Of a DNA stretch of 64,000 bases, positions 8,392-16,652 are shown piece after piece. The stretch comes from Pseudomonas moraviensis (GTDB taxonomy: Bacteria > Pseudomonadota > Gammaproteobacteria > Pseudomonadales > Pseudomonadaceae): the NCBI RefSeq assembly GCF_900105805.1, contig NZ_LT629788.1:2356001-2420000 (forward strand), written 5' to 3'. A program made the position numbers and the translations under genes. The first letter of the stretch is position 1, and the number at the start of each line of letters is the position of its first letter. Under the pieces are notes generated by a model that was not told the origin of the DNA, ran no database searches, and worked only from the letters and a program-made list of their open reading frames with translations.

Positions 8392-9366
8392 TCAGACGAT
8401 GAGCGAAGGCTCAACGGCGATGGCGATTTTTCCTATGAGTCCGTTGTTGGCACTCTCCAGTCTTGCGTGGGCGAGCGGGATGTCGGCAAGGGAATAGACC
8501 GCGCCAACATGCGGCCGCAACTGGCCGCGTTCGACCAGCGCGGTCAGTTCATCGAGCTTGCCGCGGTTCTGCCGGGTAAAGACGAAGTGATAGCTGGCGT
8601 TCTTGCCCCAGGCCTGGACGAGGTTTTGTGGCTGCGCGATGTCGACGATCGAGACAACGCGGCCAAGCTGGGCGAGCGCGTCGGCACTGCGAGACAGGGT
8701 ATCGCCACCGATGGTGTCGAACACCACATCAACGCCATGCCCGGCGGTTTCGCGCATGATCGCTTCAACGTAATCCTCTTGGGTGTAATCGATCACCACG
8801 TCGGCGCCCAGGCTGCGGACGAAGTCGGCGTTGGCCTCGCGCACGGTGGTGAACACTCTGGCGCCCATGGCTTTGGCTACCTGAATCGCCACATGGCCGA
8901 CCCCGCCGGCGCCGCCGTGGATCAGAATGCTTTCGCCTACTCGCAGCACAGCGCGCACGGTCAGCGCTTCCCACACCGTACCGCCGACCAGACTCAGACT
9001 CGCCGCCTCGAGGTGACTCAGCGAGGAAGGCTTTCGGGCGATGATGCTTTCGGCCGCCACGTGATACTCGGCATAACTGCCCTGCCCCTCGAATATCTGC
9101 GGGGTGTACCAGACTTCGTCGCCCGGCGCGAAGGCGCTGACGCCCGGCCCGACAGCTTCAACCACGCCCGATACGTCGTGACCGGTAATGGCTGGCAGCG
9201 GCACTAGATCGGGATAGTCACCGCGCCGAACCTGGTAATCCAGGGGATTGATGGAAGTGGCGTGCACCCGGACCAGCACTTGGCCCGCTTGCGGAACAGG
9301 TTTGGCAACATCGCTCAGTTCGAACGAATCAGGACCGCCGAAAGATTTCAGAATCATCGCTTTCAT
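8392..9366 (-). CDS. Zinc-free MDR alcohol dehydrogenase / quinone oxidoreductase
   Basis: A 324-residue medium-chain dehydrogenase. The GroES-like N-terminal domain contains INPLDYQVRRGDYP and GHDVSGVVEAVGPGV; the Rossmann domain has ILIHGGAGGVGHVAIQVAKAMGA for NADPH binding. The structural-zinc cysteines and the catalytic Cys/His set of zinc enzymes are missing, as in the QOR/zeta-crystallin branch. It likely reduces quinones or alpha,beta-unsaturated carbonyls. It lies downstream of an ArsR-type repressor on the same strand. A perfect palindromic operator sits just before its ATG (392-415 of the 9.3 kb segment), so repression by that ArsR protein is very likely. Confidence 0.88.
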   Translation of the reverse strand: MKAMILKSFGGPDSFELSDVAKPVPQAGQVLVRVHATSINPLDYQVRRGDYPDLVPLPAITGHDVSGVVEAVGPGVSAFAPGDEVWYTPQIFEGQGSYAEYHVAAESIIARKPSSLSHLEAASLSLVGGTVWEALTVRAVLRVGESILIHGGAGGVGHVAIQVAKAMGARVFTTVREANADFVRSLGADVVIDYTQEDYVEAIMRETAGHGVDVVFDTIGGDTLSRSADALAQLGRVVSIVDIAQPQNLVQAWGKNASYHFVFTRQNRGKLDELTALVERGQLRPHVGAVYSLADIPLAHARLESANNGLIGKIAIAVEPSLIV

Positions 9367-9391
9367 GGAAACACCTCGTATCGATAAAGAG

Positions 9392-9415
9392 GGATATCGA
9401 GATTTCTCGATATCC
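9392..9415. promoter_or_regulatory. Perfect palindromic operator upstream of the oxidoreductase gene
   Basis: Arms GGATATCGAGA (9392-9402) and TCTCGATATCC (9405-9415) are perfect inverses around a 2-bp spacer. The site lies 26 bp upstream of the oxidoreductase start and just past the ArsR stop. A related site precedes the ArsR gene itself, which points to the ArsR protein as the binder. Confidence 0.8.
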
Positions 9416-9429
9416 TGCGGTAAAAAAAT

Positions 9430-9732
9430 TTACAGCTCTTTCCCTATGATCTCTGCAAGCGCGCTGATAGCAGCCTCATTGCGTTTGTAGTAGGTCCATT
9501 GACCGATGCGTCGCACTTCAACCAGCCCCACCCGCTGCAACGTGGCCAAATAACTCGACACCGTCGACTGCGACAAGCCGATACCTTCCTGGATGCTGCT
9601 GACGCAGACACCCTCGACGAGAACGTCACCCTCATCCTGCGGGGGGAAGTTCTTGACGGGATCCTTCAGGCCTTCAAGGATCTTGAGGCGCGTCGGGTTC
9701 GAGAGGGCTTTGAAGATTTCGATCAGTTCCAT
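9430..9732 (-). CDS. ArsR-family winged-helix repressor
   Basis: A 100-residue dimeric DNA-binding repressor. It shows the family layout IFKALSNPTRLKILEGL near the N-terminus, then the recognition helix region GIGLSQSTVSSYLATLQRVGLVEV and the wing RRIGQWTYYKRNE. The metal-binding ELCVCD motif of true arsenic sensors is absent; a VCVSSIQ segment replaces it, so sensing is probably of redox or organic signals. Two copies of its likely operator flank the gene: one over its own start region (9740-9762) and one before the downstream oxidoreductase. That predicts autoregulation and control of the oxidoreductase/ABM pair. Confidence 0.87.
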   Translation of the reverse strand: MELIEIFKALSNPTRLKILEGLKDPVKNFPPQDEGDVLVEGVCVSSIQEGIGLSQSTVSSYLATLQRVGLVEVRRIGQWTYYKRNEAAISALAEIIGKEL

Positions 9733-9739
9733 GCGCCGA

Positions 9740-9762
9740 GGATATCGAGATTCTTAGATATG
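9740..9762. promoter_or_regulatory. Imperfect copy of the ArsR operator, upstream of arsR
   Basis: GGATATCGAGATT followed by CTTAGATATG reproduces the left arm of the 9392-9415 palindrome exactly and the right arm with mismatches. The spacing GATATC-N10-GATAT is the same as at the first site. It lies 7 bp upstream of the ArsR start codon, a position suited to autorepression. Confidence 0.65.
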
Positions 9763-9866
9763 TCAATGCGCGATATTGAGGCGATTCGCAGTCGGCGACG
9801 GGCGGCAGGACATCAGGATCTGCGACCCGTCCGTCCTGCTCACCTCGTGCTTCCCGGACTCATTCG

Positions 9867-10460
9867 TCAGCCATGTTTCACGAGATTCAATGCCGGCAAC
9901 GGTCCGCCCGGGAATTGCGCAAGCACGCCCTGCTGCACACCGCCCAGATCGATGCCGTAAAAACCCAATCGGTCTATCAGCTCTGCAACCCTGGCTTTGC
10001 TGGCCGCATCCTCACCGGAATAAAACAGCACACGCTTGCCGCCCTCGGTGGTGGGATCGGTCAGCAGAGCCGCGAGCAAATGATTGAAGGCCTTGACCAC
10101 GTGCGCGCCGGGCAGCATCTGCGCCAACAATTGTGAAGACGGCTGGCCGCCCATATCGACCGGTTTGAACAATGGCGCCTCAATCGGGTTGTTGGCGTCG
10201 ATCACGATACGCCCCTCCCAAGGCCCGAGATCGCGCACGGCATCGGGAATTTTCGACCAGTTCACCGCCAGAAAGACGATGTCCGCCTGACTCGCCTGCT
10301 GAGCAGTCACGGCTTGCGCGAGTGGGCCCAATTCGCCGACCAGATCGGCAAGGCTCTGCGGCCCACGACCGTTGGCCAGGCTGACCGAAAGGCCAGCGTT
10401 GACGAGCAACCGAGCGATGGCGGTGCCGATGGAGCCTGTACCAATGATGCTGATGTTCAT
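9867..10460 (-). CDS. NADPH-dependent F420-reductase-like oxidoreductase
   Basis: A 197-residue protein with an N-terminal dinucleotide-binding motif MNISIIGTGSIGTAIARLL and the NADP oxidoreductase/F420 reductase-like fold (DIVFLAVNW, IVIDANNPIE, GAHVVKAFNHL). Pseudomonads do not make F420, so it is more likely an NADPH-dependent reductase of another substrate. It is divergent from the LysR gene at 10567, with 106 bp between starts; three TTGAAG/TTGATG half-sites between 10473 and 10560 may be regulator contacts. It is separated by 134 bp from the ArsR gene and may not belong to that unit. Confidence 0.82.
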   Translation of the reverse strand: MNISIIGTGSIGTAIARLLVNAGLSVSLANGRGPQSLADLVGELGPLAQAVTAQQASQADIVFLAVNWSKIPDAVRDLGPWEGRIVIDANNPIEAPLFKPVDMGGQPSSQLLAQMLPGAHVVKAFNHLLAALLTDPTTEGGKRVLFYSGEDAASKARVAELIDRLGFYGIDLGGVQQGVLAQFPGGPLPALNLVKHG

Positions 10461-10566
10461 GTCTGTTTCCTCAAGTAGTTGATGAGGCCATGAGACGCTT
10501 TTTGATCTTCCACCAGTAGTTGAAGACCTATAGAATCACTTTCAATCATTCGTTGAAGGTGCGCAG

Positions 10567-11493
10567 ATGGAGACGTTAGGCAATTTGCTGTCATTCGTGC
10601 GCAGCGCCGAGGCGGGCAGCTTCTCTGCCGCCGCGCGACGCCTGGGCCTTACGCCCGCGGCGGTCAGCCGCAATGTCGCGCAACTGGAGGCCAACCTCGG
10701 CGTGCGTTTGTTCCAGCGCAGCACACGCAAACTCACCCTCACCGAGGCTGGAGAGCGCTTTCTGGCCAACGTCGGTTCGGGACTGGAAACCGTTCAGGCG
10801 GCAATCGCCGATGTCGCGGGCAACGCTGGCGAGCCTTCAGGCGTTCTGCGTCTGAACGCAGCGCCAGGGTTCGCTAGGGATTTTCTGTTGCCGCTGATGC
10901 CCGAATTTCTTAAGCGATACCCCGCCGTCATCCCCGAATGGCACCTCGATAATCGCCAGGTCGATCTCATCGCGGATGGATTTGATGCGGCCATCGGCGG
11001 CGGCATCGAGCTGGCGCAGGGCGTGGTCGCCAGAGCCATCGCTCCGGCGCATCTGATTCTGGTGGCATCGAAGGAATATCTCTCGGGACACAAGCGCATC
11101 CGGCGCATTGAAGAGCTGTCGACGCTGGATCATCTGGCCATGCGCTCGGTACAGACCGGCAAGGTGCGCAGCTGGATGCTGCAAGGGCCCGATGGACAAC
11201 GAGCACCGCTGGAGTTGGCGCCGCGCCTGTTGGTCAACGATCCGCAAGCGCTGTGTCAGTGCGCGCGGCTGGGATTGGGGGTTGCGCTGTTGGCGGTTCC
11301 GGATGTGCTGCCGTATCTGCAGGACGGCACGCTGGAGAGGGTATTGCCGGAGTGGTATGTCGATGCGGGGCAGATCTATTTGTATTTTTCCAGTCAGAAG
11401 CTGTTGCCGGCGAAAACCCGGGCTTTTGTGGATTTTCTGGTGGGTCAGGCTCGAGAGGATGGATGGGCGACTCGACTCGGCGCTCGGGCTTAG
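10567..11493 (+). CDS. LysR-family transcriptional regulator
   Basis: A 308-residue LysR regulator. The DNA-binding domain occupies residues 5-65 (SFSAAARRLGLTPAAVSRNV, QLEANLGVRLFQRSTRKL, TEAGERFL), followed by a substrate-binding domain containing GFDAAIGGGIELAQGVVARAI. It belongs to the subgroup with a PSGVLRLNA transition that often controls neighbouring oxidoreductases. Its likely target is the divergent F420-reductase-like gene. A modest stem-loop at 11626-11642 with a T run follows its end. Confidence 0.9.
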   Translation: METLGNLLSFVRSAEAGSFSAAARRLGLTPAAVSRNVAQLEANLGVRLFQRSTRKLTLTEAGERFLANVGSGLETVQAAIADVAGNAGEPSGVLRLNAAPGFARDFLLPLMPEFLKRYPAVIPEWHLDNRQVDLIADGFDAAIGGGIELAQGVVARAIAPAHLILVASKEYLSGHKRIRRIEELSTLDHLAMRSVQTGKVRSWMLQGPDGQRAPLELAPRLLVNDPQALCQCARLGLGVALLAVPDVLPYLQDGTLERVLPEWYVDAGQIYLYFSSQKLLPAKTRAFVDFLVGQAREDGWATRLGARA

Positions 11494-11625
11494 TAAACAA
11501 GTTATACGACCTCTTAAACTTAATCAGCATCATGCCTAAGCGCTTTATGAAGCCTTTCAAGCTTGCCGCTCCTGCTCGATTACGGTACAAATCGGGCAGT
11601 TGTACGACAACATAATAAAAACCTG

Positions 11626-11650
11626 AGCCACCCTGAGTGGCTATCATTTT
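11626..11650 (+). terminator. Weak stem-loop terminator after the LysR gene
   Basis: Six-base arms AGCCAC (11626-11631) and GTGGCT (11637-11642) with a 5-nt loop are followed by ATCATTTTT. It lies 133 bp past the LysR stop and just before the EamA gene. Confidence 0.5.
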
Positions 11651-11661
11651 TGAGATCTGCC

Positions 11662-12621
11662 ATGTCCCGCCCTGAATTTGCCCCAACCGTACCGCCGCCC
11701 TTCCCTCGCTATCTCGCCGTGATCATTCTGTTGTGCATGGGTTGTGCGTTCGCCGGCAACCACGTCGCGGCGCGGGTGGCTTTTGATGACGGCGCGGGTG
11801 TGCTGCTGGCGATCCTGATGCGTTCTGGCGGGACCTTGCTGGTGCTGGCCATTCTGGTGCTGTGGCAACGGCAGAGTTTGCGTCTGCCAGCGGGCGCCTG
11901 GCGCTGGCAATTGTTGTTGGGCCTGCTGATTACGGCGCAGAGCCTGTGTCTGTACTCCGCTGTCGCACGGGTGCCGGTCGCTTTGGCGCTGCTGGTGGCC
12001 AACGTATTTCCGATCCTGCTCGCCTTGCTGACCTGGGCGTTGGGCGGGCCACGACCGAGCGCACGAACCGCCATGTTGATGGGGTTGATCCTTGTCGGGC
12101 TGGTGTTCGTGCTGGACGTCCCCGGACGTCTGTCAGACAGCGCCAGCGTCGGCCCGGAATGGCTAATGGGCGTCGCACTCGCCTTCTGCGCCGCCAGCGT
12201 ATTCGCCTGCGCGCTGTGGATCACCGATCACAAACTGTCGCAAGTGCGCGGCTCGGTGCGCAGCCTGCTGACCATCTTCATCGTCTTCAGCAGCGTCAAC
12301 CTGGCCGGACTGACCGGCGCACTCCCCGGCGGACTCAACCTCCCCGCCACCTCAACCGGCTGGCTAGCCCTCGCCACGCTGGTCGTGCTCTATGGCACCG
12401 GTTTTATCGTCCTGTTCATCTCCGTACCCCGACTGGACATGCCGCGCAACGCACCGGTGATGAATATTGAGCCGTTGGCGACATTGTTGATGGGCTGGAT
12501 TGTGCTGGATCAGATGCTCAGCAGAGGGCAGATCCTAGGTGGCGTGATCGTGGTGAGCGGGATTGTTTTGCTGACGTATCGGAAAGCGGCGGTGAAGGTT
12601 GGGGCGAAAACTGAGGTGTGA
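11662..12621 (+). CDS. EamA-family (DMT) exporter
   Basis: A 319-residue drug/metabolite transporter with ten predicted membrane helices in two EamA repeats. The motif GNHVAARVAFDDGAGVLLAILMR marks the first repeat, and MNIEPLATLLMGWIVLDQ with GGVIVVSGIVLLTY the end of the second. I chose the ATG encoding MSRPEFAPTVPPP; the 33 codons before it in frame overlap the stem-loop and look non-coding. The cargo is unknown; family members export amino acids, nucleotides or small toxic metabolites. No regulator is directly coupled, although the preceding LysR gene is on the same strand. Confidence 0.85.
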   Translation: MSRPEFAPTVPPPFPRYLAVIILLCMGCAFAGNHVAARVAFDDGAGVLLAILMRSGGTLLVLAILVLWQRQSLRLPAGAWRWQLLLGLLITAQSLCLYSAVARVPVALALLVANVFPILLALLTWALGGPRPSARTAMLMGLILVGLVFVLDVPGRLSDSASVGPEWLMGVALAFCAASVFACALWITDHKLSQVRGSVRSLLTIFIVFSSVNLAGLTGALPGGLNLPATSTGWLALATLVVLYGTGFIVLFISVPRLDMPRNAPVMNIEPLATLLMGWIVLDQMLSRGQILGGVIVVSGIVLLTYRKAAVKVGAKTEV

Positions 12622-12732
12622 GGGGTTATGGTGGCGGGACTCTTGTTTGGTGAGTCCTGCTATCGCGGCCAGCTCGATACCGGATCAGCAGAATCGCTCC
12701 TGTTAGGGTGGTTGCATTCCAAGGCACGGCAC

Positions 12733-13389
12733 TTACCAACTACCGTACGGGATGCCGAACTTGTCGATATACCGCTTGGCCTTTTCACTCACCGGATAGG
12801 CATAGCGTCCTTGGTTCTTCCCTTCGCTAGGCCCCAGCGGTTCCAACTCAGCTTGGGCGCGAGCTACTTTGATCGGGCGTCGACACTGATCTCTGACCCA
12901 CACCTGGACTATGCCACCTGGTGCGAGTCCCAAATAGACAGAAGCCATGAAGCGTGCTGTCTTGTCGGGAGTTTCCGGACAGCGCTGATGGGTTGACGTC
13001 ACCATCACCTGTCTGGCTTCCTCAGGAATATTTACCCAAGCCCGGTAGGTTTTTTGCTCCGGTATAGACTGCCAGCGTACGAAAATTCGCTTGGGCAGAT
13101 CTGCGCCAATAACCGGTTTCCCCGTACCTCCCACACCTACCCAACCGCGCGCGGATTCTTTGTCGTCATTTGGTTCAGCGCCGCTGGCGTTCCCTCCCCC
13201 GGCTCGCAGAAACGTTCGACCGTTGATGTCTTCCACTGAGCTGTCTTCGACCCAGACGTTCATGAAATTGGGCTTGATAAACGCCAGTTCCCACCAAGGA
13301 TATTTGGGATCGTTTTCACCTGAAATGGAGCCTGTGGCGTGACAGCCGGTAAAGGCCAAAACGCCCAGTAGAGCCAAGAGTATTCTCAT
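12733..13389 (-). CDS. DUF2931-type lipoprotein, candidate immunity protein
   Basis: A 218-residue protein with a lipoprotein-type signal (RILLALLGVLAFTGC), predicting a lipidated periplasmic or outer-membrane location. The body fits DUF2931: WWELAFIKPNFMNVWVEDS near the start and a FVRWQSIPEQKTYRAWVNIPEE segment in the middle. Its ATG overlaps the stop of the DUF2235 gene by one base (TAATG), so the two are translationally coupled. DUF2931 genes commonly follow DUF2235 phospholipase-type effectors in pseudomonads; the periplasmic location suits an immunity protein against a membrane-attacking enzyme. A TTG two codons upstream is an alternative start. Immunity is inferred from context and is not shown by the sequence. 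Confidence 0.78.
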   Translation of the reverse strand: MRILLALLGVLAFTGCHATGSISGENDPKYPWWELAFIKPNFMNVWVEDSSVEDINGRTFLRAGGGNASGAEPNDDKESARGWVGVGGTGKPVIGADLPKRIFVRWQSIPEQKTYRAWVNIPEEARQVMVTSTHQRCPETPDKTARFMASVYLGLAPGGIVQVWVRDQCRRPIKVARAQAELEPLGPSEGKNQGRYAYPVSEKAKRYIDKFGIPYGSW

Positions 13390-14930
13390 TACCAAAGCTT
13401 CCAGTCAGCTACATGAGGATGCTGCACGCGAATGCCATCTTCCGTTGGTGAATTGATATAAACGGCTTTCAGGCCGCTGCCGTCCCGCCTTCCTTGCGGG
13501 TGATTCCAGTTGGCAGATGTGTGGATGTATCTCAATTGCAGCAATTTCTCCTCTTCTGCTGCGGTGCTGAAATCACCTCCGAGGAACCTCTCACAAAGCG
13601 GTTGCAGCTCTTGGGGAACGTCATACTCGGGTCGTTCGGGAATATCGTTGAGAGGAACACCTTTTTCTTTAGCCAAGTGATACATGACTCTCAAATAAAC
13701 CCTTGAGAGTTTGCCACTGACCGGGCGTTTGAGCTGAAGCCCGGCGTATACACGTTTATGTTTAGGCCCGAAACGATCTTGCGGATCGGGCGGCAAAGCA
13801 AGCGCGGGGGGCGTTACGATTTCCAACAGATCAGCAGGCCATCCTTTGGCGACCCACTGTTTTTTCACCATCGCGGCGTCCTGATAGATCGAAGTTGATT
13901 GAACGTCAGTGTTGCTCCATACATCAAGTCTCTGCATGGGGCTGACCAATACGCATTCCTCGACTTCGTCGAGATAGCTACCACCGATATCCGAATGCAA
14001 ACCCGGAAAAACATATTCTGGATAGTCGGGATTGACATTGCTGAGGGCGAAATTGGCACGACATTCATCGCGCGCCACCACGTGGACGACATCTTTGAAG
14101 AAGCGAGGGTCGAGATACAGTTTAATGCCCGGAGCAATGGGGCTTTGCACCCTACCGAAATTAGTGAAACCGGCAATTGACGGCACGGTGTCGAATAGAC
14201 CGATGAAGCCCATCCGGATACTGCTGCCGTATTGATCGAGAAAGGTGCGGCTGAAATTATGGGCGTAAGTGCTAAGCAGATCTCTTAACGGTCCCTGCTT
14301 GCCTCGTACAATTTCATTGCAGAAATGGCGTGCCGCCGCTGCACCTCGACTGAATCCAAAAGTGTCAAAAGTTAGCGAGGCAATTTCACTGTTCGGATTT
14401 TCTTGAAGGGCGTCCTCAACGACCTGTTTGATGAACGTAAACGAAGTCTGCACCCTACCGGCGACTCCTGTCTCTCCACGTCCCGTGCCTTGACCGACGA
14501 TATTGTCTTTCTCGTTGGATTGAGTACCGATGCCTTCGACGTATAAGGGACGTGACACCTGTTTTATAGGCCCTTCTCCTTCAGCAATCGGAGCCTCGTA
14601 GTACAGATCGGCGAGTTTCTTGATATTCGTCGCGCCAGAGCCATAACTGCTATCCGGATCTCCCATATAGGGCTGACAACTGGGAGGAATATCCTCCGGC
14701 GCAATCGGATGCTGAGCACCACACAACAACCCCGCAGCAGAGTTATTGGCATTGTTGCCCGTGCCATCAAAGAACACCCCGATCCTCAACGCGATGCCAA
14801 TCTTCTCTGGCTCGCGCGCAGGTTCTTTCCCATGTTTCTCATACTCGGCCCAGTGCTGGGCGTGTATGTCGACGGGTTTGGCTTGTTCGTAGCGGTAGTT
14901 TTTCGGCGGGTTTGGTACGTAGCCACTCAA
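13389..14930 (-). CDS. DUF2235 alpha/beta-hydrolase effector (Tle1-like), TTG start
   Basis: A 513-residue protein. After a Pseudomonas-specific leader segment (SGYVPNPPKNYRYEQAKPVD) comes the DUF2235 signature RIGVFFDGTGNN, a lipase nucleophile elbow FGFSRGAAAARHF (G-x-S-x-G), LFDTVPSIAG and a late HSDIGGSY that could supply the histidine. This is the plan of type VI secretion phospholipase effectors such as Tle1. I place the start at a TTG (14930). The 48 in-frame codons upstream of it overlap the DUF6124 stop. The TTG has AAGGA 8 nt upstream, and both leader and N-terminus are shared with the toxin at 28542. Base composition here is less GC-rich than in the neighbours, hinting at transfer. 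No VgrG or PAAR gene is nearby. Confidence 0.82.
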   Translation of the reverse strand: MSGYVPNPPKNYRYEQAKPVDIHAQHWAEYEKHGKEPAREPEKIGIALRIGVFFDGTGNNANNSAAGLLCGAQHPIAPEDIPPSCQPYMGDPDSSYGSGATNIKKLADLYYEAPIAEGEGPIKQVSRPLYVEGIGTQSNEKDNIVGQGTGRGETGVAGRVQTSFTFIKQVVEDALQENPNSEIASLTFDTFGFSRGAAAARHFCNEIVRGKQGPLRDLLSTYAHNFSRTFLDQYGSSIRMGFIGLFDTVPSIAGFTNFGRVQSPIAPGIKLYLDPRFFKDVVHVVARDECRANFALSNVNPDYPEYVFPGLHSDIGGSYLDEVEECVLVSPMQRLDVWSNTDVQSTSIYQDAAMVKKQWVAKGWPADLLEIVTPPALALPPDPQDRFGPKHKRVYAGLQLKRPVSGKLSRVYLRVMYHLAKEKGVPLNDIPERPEYDVPQELQPLCERFLGGDFSTAAEEEKLLQLRYIHTSANWNHPQGRRDGSGLKAVYINSPTEDGIRVQHPHVADWKLW

Positions 14931-14978
14931 TCCTTGATTCCTTGTTCTGATCCTTGAAGAACGGCCCGAAGGGTGACA
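14931..14978 (-). promoter_or_regulatory. Conserved 5-prime leader of the DUF2235 toxin gene
   Basis: Read leftwards it begins TGTCACCCTTC and ends CAGAACAAGGAATCAAGGA directly before the TTG. The same elements occur in the same order at 28495-28541 before the pyocin-like gene. AAGGA lies 8 nt upstream of TTG, deciding the start. Confidence 0.7.
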
Positions 14979-15070
14979 GTCGAGGCCGGGTGGTGCAAGC
15001 CGTGGCGGTGTGCCAGCCATGGCACGACCATGGGATGCGACGAGGCTTTGCTCTCGTCGCTTGGTTGGCG

Positions 15071-15430
15071 TCATTTGGCTATTTCGACTTTATCCAAAGC
15101 CTGGTTCACGGCGATTTCGCCGAGCATGACGACCTGGGCGATGCCCAGCAGGGTTTTGCGGCGCGGGTTGTCGAGCAGCGCGGCGAAGTCGTAGAGCATG
15201 GTAGTGGCCGAGCCGAGGGATTCGCTGGCGTTGGCCAACAGGGATTCGGTGTCGTATTTCGGATTGGCGAGGAACATCTGTGCCGGGATGTTGGTGCTGG
15301 CCAGTATGTCCGCCGGACCGAGGTAGTGATCGAGGGCGCGTTCGGCGGCTTCGTGGAGCTTTTTCGATGCGCTGGATTCGTAGGGCGATGCGGGGTCGGT
15401 GGTTGGGGGATTGGGTGTGACTTTGAACAT
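15071..15430 (-). CDS. DUF6124-family small protein (copy 1)
   Basis: A 119-residue soluble, mostly helical protein starting MFKVTPNPPTTDP, with the family core SKKLHEAAERALDHYL and a C-terminal ARRKTLLGIAQ-like helix (RRKTLLGIAQVVMLGEIAVNQALD). Two paralogues lie at 31133 and 31612. It has a GGAG ribosome site and is preceded by a 301-nt structured leader also found before the copy at 31133. It is followed 140 bp later by the DUF2235 toxin gene on the same strand. The function is unknown. The family is multicopy in fluorescent pseudomonads and recurs here beside toxin genes. Confidence 0.82.
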   Translation of the reverse strand: MFKVTPNPPTTDPASPYESSASKKLHEAAERALDHYLGPADILASTNIPAQMFLANPKYDTESLLANASESLGSATTMLYDFAALLDNPRRKTLLGIAQVVMLGEIAVNQALDKVEIAK

Positions 15431-15731
15431 GGTGGAACTCCTAGTTAGGAAAAGGAGCCTTCACATTCGCTACCAAACGAAGGTGGCGGCCATACGCGGG
15501 TTGGTAGACCGGTAACTAGGAACCGGCACACCCGAAGGTGTCCTGCGCATGGCCACCATTGAGCAGAGACCTGAAGCAGGCCTGCGAACGGTGCGCGATG
15601 CGACTAGTTATGGCGGGCTACCAAACCCGATCGCTGTTTTTCAGCGACCGACAGACGATAGAACCCGCGACCTAGACGCACAAGCCGGCGGATTCTGGCG
15701 TAGTCGTAGGGAATGGCGCAAGGCGTTGTAG
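15431..15731 (-). ncRNA. Structured leader RNA upstream of DUF6124 (copy 1)
   Basis: This 301-nt stretch aligns along its length with 30835-31132. Visible helices (minus-strand reading) are: GGTCGCTG/CAGCGATC with a 5-A loop; CGGG/CCCG closing a TTTGGTAG loop; GGCCATGCGC (15554-15545) pairing with GCGTATGGCC (15497-15488); inside that, ACACC-TTCG-GGTGT and CCGGT/ACCGG hairpins; and CTACCAA able to pair with either of two TTTGGTAG segments. Compared with copy 2, G-C to A-U changes occur on both sides of two stems. That supports RNA structure, though two copies alone are limited evidence. I do not recognise a described RNA family. Confidence 0.75.
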
Positions 15732-15757
15732 CCGTTTGCTTGTGTCTTGAATAACTG

Positions 15758-15787
15758 TTTAAACGGGCTGGGTGCTTTCTGTTTATG
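15758..15787 (-). promoter_or_regulatory. Conserved promoter-like pair upstream of leader copy 1
   Basis: On the minus strand CATAAACA (15787-15780), 16 nt, then TTTAAA (15763-15758), then 26 nt to the first conserved base of the leader. The same two elements with exactly the same 16- and 26-nt spacings occur at 30779-30808. The upstream element is not a sigma-70 -35 consensus, so the responsible sigma factor is unclear. Confidence 0.55.
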
Positions 15788-15809
15788 TGGTGGTGAATGG
15801 GCTGGGGTC

Positions 15810-15833
15810 ATCGCGAGCAGGCTCACTCCTACA
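15810..15833. repeat. Single REP element
   Basis: ATCGCGAGCAGGCTCACTCC continuing to TACA matches one arm of the REP pair at 2326-2414, with one internal difference. No inverted partner is visible nearby. Confidence 0.75.
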
Positions 15834-15908
15834 AGGATTGGGGGCTAGTCCAAGATCACTGGTGTTTGGGCCACCCAAGTCGCCTGGCAGCTCGCTGCCC
15901 TTGGGATA

Positions 15909-16478
15909 TCAACCCTGCGTAACAAGCGTCAACCGCGGCCAAATCTCGAGCCATCTCTTCGACTGAACGCGTTCCACAAACACCGCGTATCTATCACTCT
16001 CAAATCGGGCGGTTGGTCGCACTTTCAGCGCAAACAAATCCTCCAGTCCCAATGGCGCCGAAACCTCTATAGCACCCTGCTGATCAAGCCTGACCCCAAC
16101 CGCCGTAGCTGTCTCGGGCCAACGGGTCATGGCGTCGGCAGAAGATTGATAAGGCGCATCGGCGTTTCGCTGGTGCATGCGAGCCTGGTTCTTCACCGAC
16201 CAGTTCAAGCCACTGCACCGTGTTACAAGCTCGGCCTCCAAGGCGAAGTCCGTTTGCGCACTGTGCCGTGTTTTGTCGAACCAGATGACATCAATGTCCC
16301 CGGGCAATCGCGAGGGTTCGCGCTGGTGCAGATGATCCCAGACCAGGCTGCGCACAAAACCGGCGGCAACCCAGCTGTCCGGCAAGTTCAGATCCCTGAC
16401 TGTGCGCAGGATGTGCATCCGGAGGGGATCTCGAGTAATAAGATCCCGCAGTTGCGCTTCAAGATTCAATTTGTTCAA
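15909..16478 (-). CDS. Nucleotidyltransferase family protein (NTP_transf_6 type)
   Basis: A 189-residue protein with the minimal nucleotidyltransferase pattern: VAAGFVRSLVWDHLH followed by PGDIDVIWFD, the D-x-D metal site. A conserved C-terminal part (LGLEDLFALKVRPT, RWLEIWPRL) is typical of the COG3575 group. These are single-domain proteins with fairly widespread but unassigned function; related folds include toxin-antitoxin and antibiotic nucleotidyltransferases. It is a stand-alone leftward gene, and the 174 bp after it toward the LysR gene show nothing else. Confidence 0.82.
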   Translation of the reverse strand: MNKLNLEAQLRDLITRDPLRMHILRTVRDLNLPDSWVAAGFVRSLVWDHLHQREPSRLPGDIDVIWFDKTRHSAQTDFALEAELVTRCSGLNWSVKNQARMHQRNADAPYQSSADAMTRWPETATAVGVRLDQQGAIEVSAPLGLEDLFALKVRPTARFESDRYAVFVERVQSKRWLEIWPRLTLVTQG

Positions 16479-16652
16479 TCCATTGCCTTTGATTGCAAGA
16501 GCCTATCAGGCGTCTCGGTAAGAGCTCACCGACGCCGGCGTTGCCCTGCTTCCTCACTCCGTCGCCCACAATTCGCTATCCGGACAAGTCCCTTGTGCTG
16601 AATGACTCGCGCAGGCGAGCTTTGCAGGAAAGTGCCAACTGCCGCTCACCGC

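Noticed and set aside
9499..9960. Forward ORF across the ArsR gene
   Set aside because: Antisense of a well-supported repressor and its operator; no ribosome site or domain.
13389..15074. ATG start at 15074 for the DUF2235 gene
   Set aside because: It would add 48 residues with no family likeness and overlap DUF6124; the TTG at 14930 has a proper ribosome site and matches the second toxin exactly.
15431..15731. CRISPR or attachment site because of repeated GGTAG/CTACC elements
   Set aside because: The repeats are only three short segments, not regularly spaced, with no cas genes or integrase; they fit RNA pairing.
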